Shown here: piece by piece, positions 10,680 through 11,404 of the stretch
Layout of the letters: each line of letters starts with the position of its first letter
Position numbering within the stretch: position 1 is the stretch's first letter
Made by a program: the position numbers and the translations under genes
Notes under the pieces: generated by a model
What the model saw: the letters and a program-made list of their open reading frames with translations, nothing else
Database searches by the model: none
Told to the model about the DNA's origin: nothing
Source of the DNA: JAVMKJ01 sp031732855
GTDB lineage: Bacteria > Pseudomonadota > Gammaproteobacteria > Competibacterales > Competibacteraceae
Assembly (NCBI GenBank): GCA_031732855.1
Contig: JAVMKJ010000197.1
Coordinates: forward strand, 1 to 11,404
Direction: 5' to 3'
DNA length: 11,404 nt

Positions 10680-10802
10680 TTAGTTCTACTTTGTCAGATT
10701 AGAGGCAAGCATTTGATTTATAAAGATTTATCAATTTCACCAATTTTTACTAATTTTAGCAAAATCAATATGTTGTGTTTTAATCTGACAAAGTAGAATT
10801 AG
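10680..10802. mobile_element. MITE-like element with 18-bp perfect terminal inverted repeats
   Basis: TTCTACTTTGTCAGATTA at 10684-10701 is repeated as its exact reverse complement at 10781-10798. The element is 115 bp with an AT-rich core that encodes nothing. TTAG stands directly outside both ends (10680-10683 and 10799-10802), as expected for a 4-bp target duplication. TTAG fits the YTAR preference of IS5-group elements, so mobilisation by such a transposase is plausible, but no transposase is in the window. Confidence 0.85.
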
Positions 10803-10944
10803 AAGCTGTCCAAAAACTAACTGTTTGATTTTTTTGCTGGGTGCGCGGGCTTCCAGCCCGCTTTTGGCTTCTCCAGCGGGCTGGAAGCCCGCGCACCCAG
10901 GGAATTTTGCTTAAAAATCAATTCGAGGTTTTTCGACAGTCTCT
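10801..10944. mobile_element. Small element with imperfect terminal repeats around a 25-bp perfect hairpin
   Basis: The ends at 10801-10817 and 10928-10944 are inverted repeats matching at 14 of 17 positions (CTGTC-S-AAAAAC core), with TTGATTTTT repeated inside each. The centre is a perfect 25-bp palindrome, 10837-10861 against 10876-10900, with a 14-base loop. The arms contain GCGGGCTTCCAGCCCGC-type sequence, itself palindromic. No codons or target duplication are evident. It starts within the TTAG that bounds the neighbouring MITE. Confidence 0.65.
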
Positions 10945-10999
10945 TATAGTCTTCCCAATGAAGAACCGGACAATATTCAACAATAACATTTTGATTTTT

Positions 11000-11030
11000 A
11001 ACTTAAAAATTAAAACTTAAAACTTAAAAC
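11000..11030. repeat. AT-rich heptamer tandem repeat
   Basis: Four tandem units AACTTAA, AAATTAA, AACTTAA, AACTTAA (11000-11027) are followed by AAC. The unit is seven bases and the array is strongly AT-rich in an otherwise GC-rich region. Confidence 0.8.
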
Positions 11031-11052
11031 CTCTATGCTATTTCCAGGGAGT

Positions 11053-11221
11053 CGTAGGGTGGGTTAGGCGCGCCTTGCGAACATTCATCCATGGAACGTC
11101 ACGGTCGAGGCGCGCCGTAACCCACCGTTGCGTGATCGTTGCCGGTCTGGTGGGTTACGGCGCGCGGAACGCCCGGTGGTGACCTCGGCATGGGTAGGGG
11201 GCGCGCCTAACCCACCCTACG
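11053..11221. repeat. Nested palindromic repeat (GGTGGGTTA type)
   Basis: Outer arms 11053-11074 and 11200-11221 are perfect 22-bp inverted repeats. Inner arms 11110-11126 and 11149-11165 are perfect 17-bp inverted repeats (GCGCGCCGTAACCCACC and its complement). All four arms are variants of one motif, GGTGGGTTA followed by a GCGCGCC-like core, in alternating orientation. Motifs of this kind are dispersed in many bacterial genomes. A 61-codon frame over this repeat is not considered a gene. Confidence 0.8.
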
Positions 11222-11404
11222 GCGGACGTACCTTTCAGGCCAAAATGAGAATTGCTGAACCCTGCCATTCCAAATCAGAAAATCTCTTGAGAAACGGTAT
11301 AAGCGTTCACTGACCGCCCTCTTTCGACCGACCAAATTGACAGTTTTGAGGTTTCCCGGACCGACGATGTGTTCTTGAAATGAACCGGGTGTTTCCTTGT
11401 ATTT
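11222..11404. other. Non-coding stretch to the window end
   Basis: I see no gene, RNA or repeat that I can support here. A TTGACA occurs at 11337-11342 but no matching -10 follows at 16-18 bases. The region may be the upstream part of a gene outside the window. Confidence 0.4.

Noticed and set aside
10684..11221. CRISPR-like array from the closely spaced repeats
   Set aside because: The repeats are different inverted elements, not regularly spaced direct repeats with unique spacers, and no cas genes are present.
11128..11313. 61-codon plus-strand frame
   Set aside because: It lies largely in the nested palindromic repeat and has no ribosome site or protein-like composition.
10661..11404. 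RNase P RNA (rnpB), sometimes found near rsmI
   Set aside because: No GAGGAAAGTCC-type conserved core or matching 3' region was found. The stretch is made of repeats.

Overview
The window is about 11.4 kb of GC-rich chromosomal DNA. MetH, RsmI and YraN are of proteobacterial type, and rsmI lies head-to-head with the yraN strand, which suggests a gammaproteobacterium. The genus cannot be fixed from sequence alone. The coding part is mostly housekeeping and conserved-family genes. The accessory signal is almost all in the non-coding edges, which are packed with small non-autonomous repeats.

Layout. Bases 1-68 look like the end of an IS21-type insertion sequence. A dispersed palindromic repeat follows at 94-134, then an unremarkable stretch to 312. 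A very large plus-strand gene (313-3618) encodes a transglutaminase-like protein fused to a DUF2126 putative amidoligase domain. After a hairpin-bearing spacer, an XRE-type regulator (3777-4217) overlaps a polysaccharide-deacetylase-fold protein (4192-4845), forming a likely two-gene unit. Convergent to it, the minus strand carries a probable transcription unit running from high to low coordinates: a small SAM-dependent methyltransferase of phospholipid N-methyltransferase type (9672-9109), yraN (8992-8633) and cobalamin-dependent methionine synthase metH (8593-4877). Divergent from the methyltransferase is rsmI (9815-10660), encoding a 16S rRNA 2'-O-methyltransferase. Just upstream of rsmI is a 24-codon ORF with a perfect Shine-Dalgarno. 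From 10661 to 11404 no gene is visible. Instead there are a 115-bp MITE-like element with 18-bp perfect terminal inverted repeats and a TTAG duplication, an element built around a 25-bp perfect hairpin, a heptamer tandem array, and a nested palindrome of the GGTGGGTTA type.

How the genes relate. MetH makes methionine, the precursor of the SAM used by RsmI and the small methyltransferase. This link is only loosely functional and the genes are not an evident pathway. The DUF2126 protein lacks its usual partners (permuted ATP-grasp, alpha-E) inside this window, and an IS end lies directly upstream. The clearest unusual observation is a copy of the dispersed palindromic repeat inserted in frame in metH, encoding a proline/serine/glycine-rich peptide exactly in the linker between the substrate modules and the cobalamin module. 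I found no convincing new defence or metabolic system. The best leads are the in-frame repeat, the TTAG-flanked MITE and the possible rsmI leader ORF.
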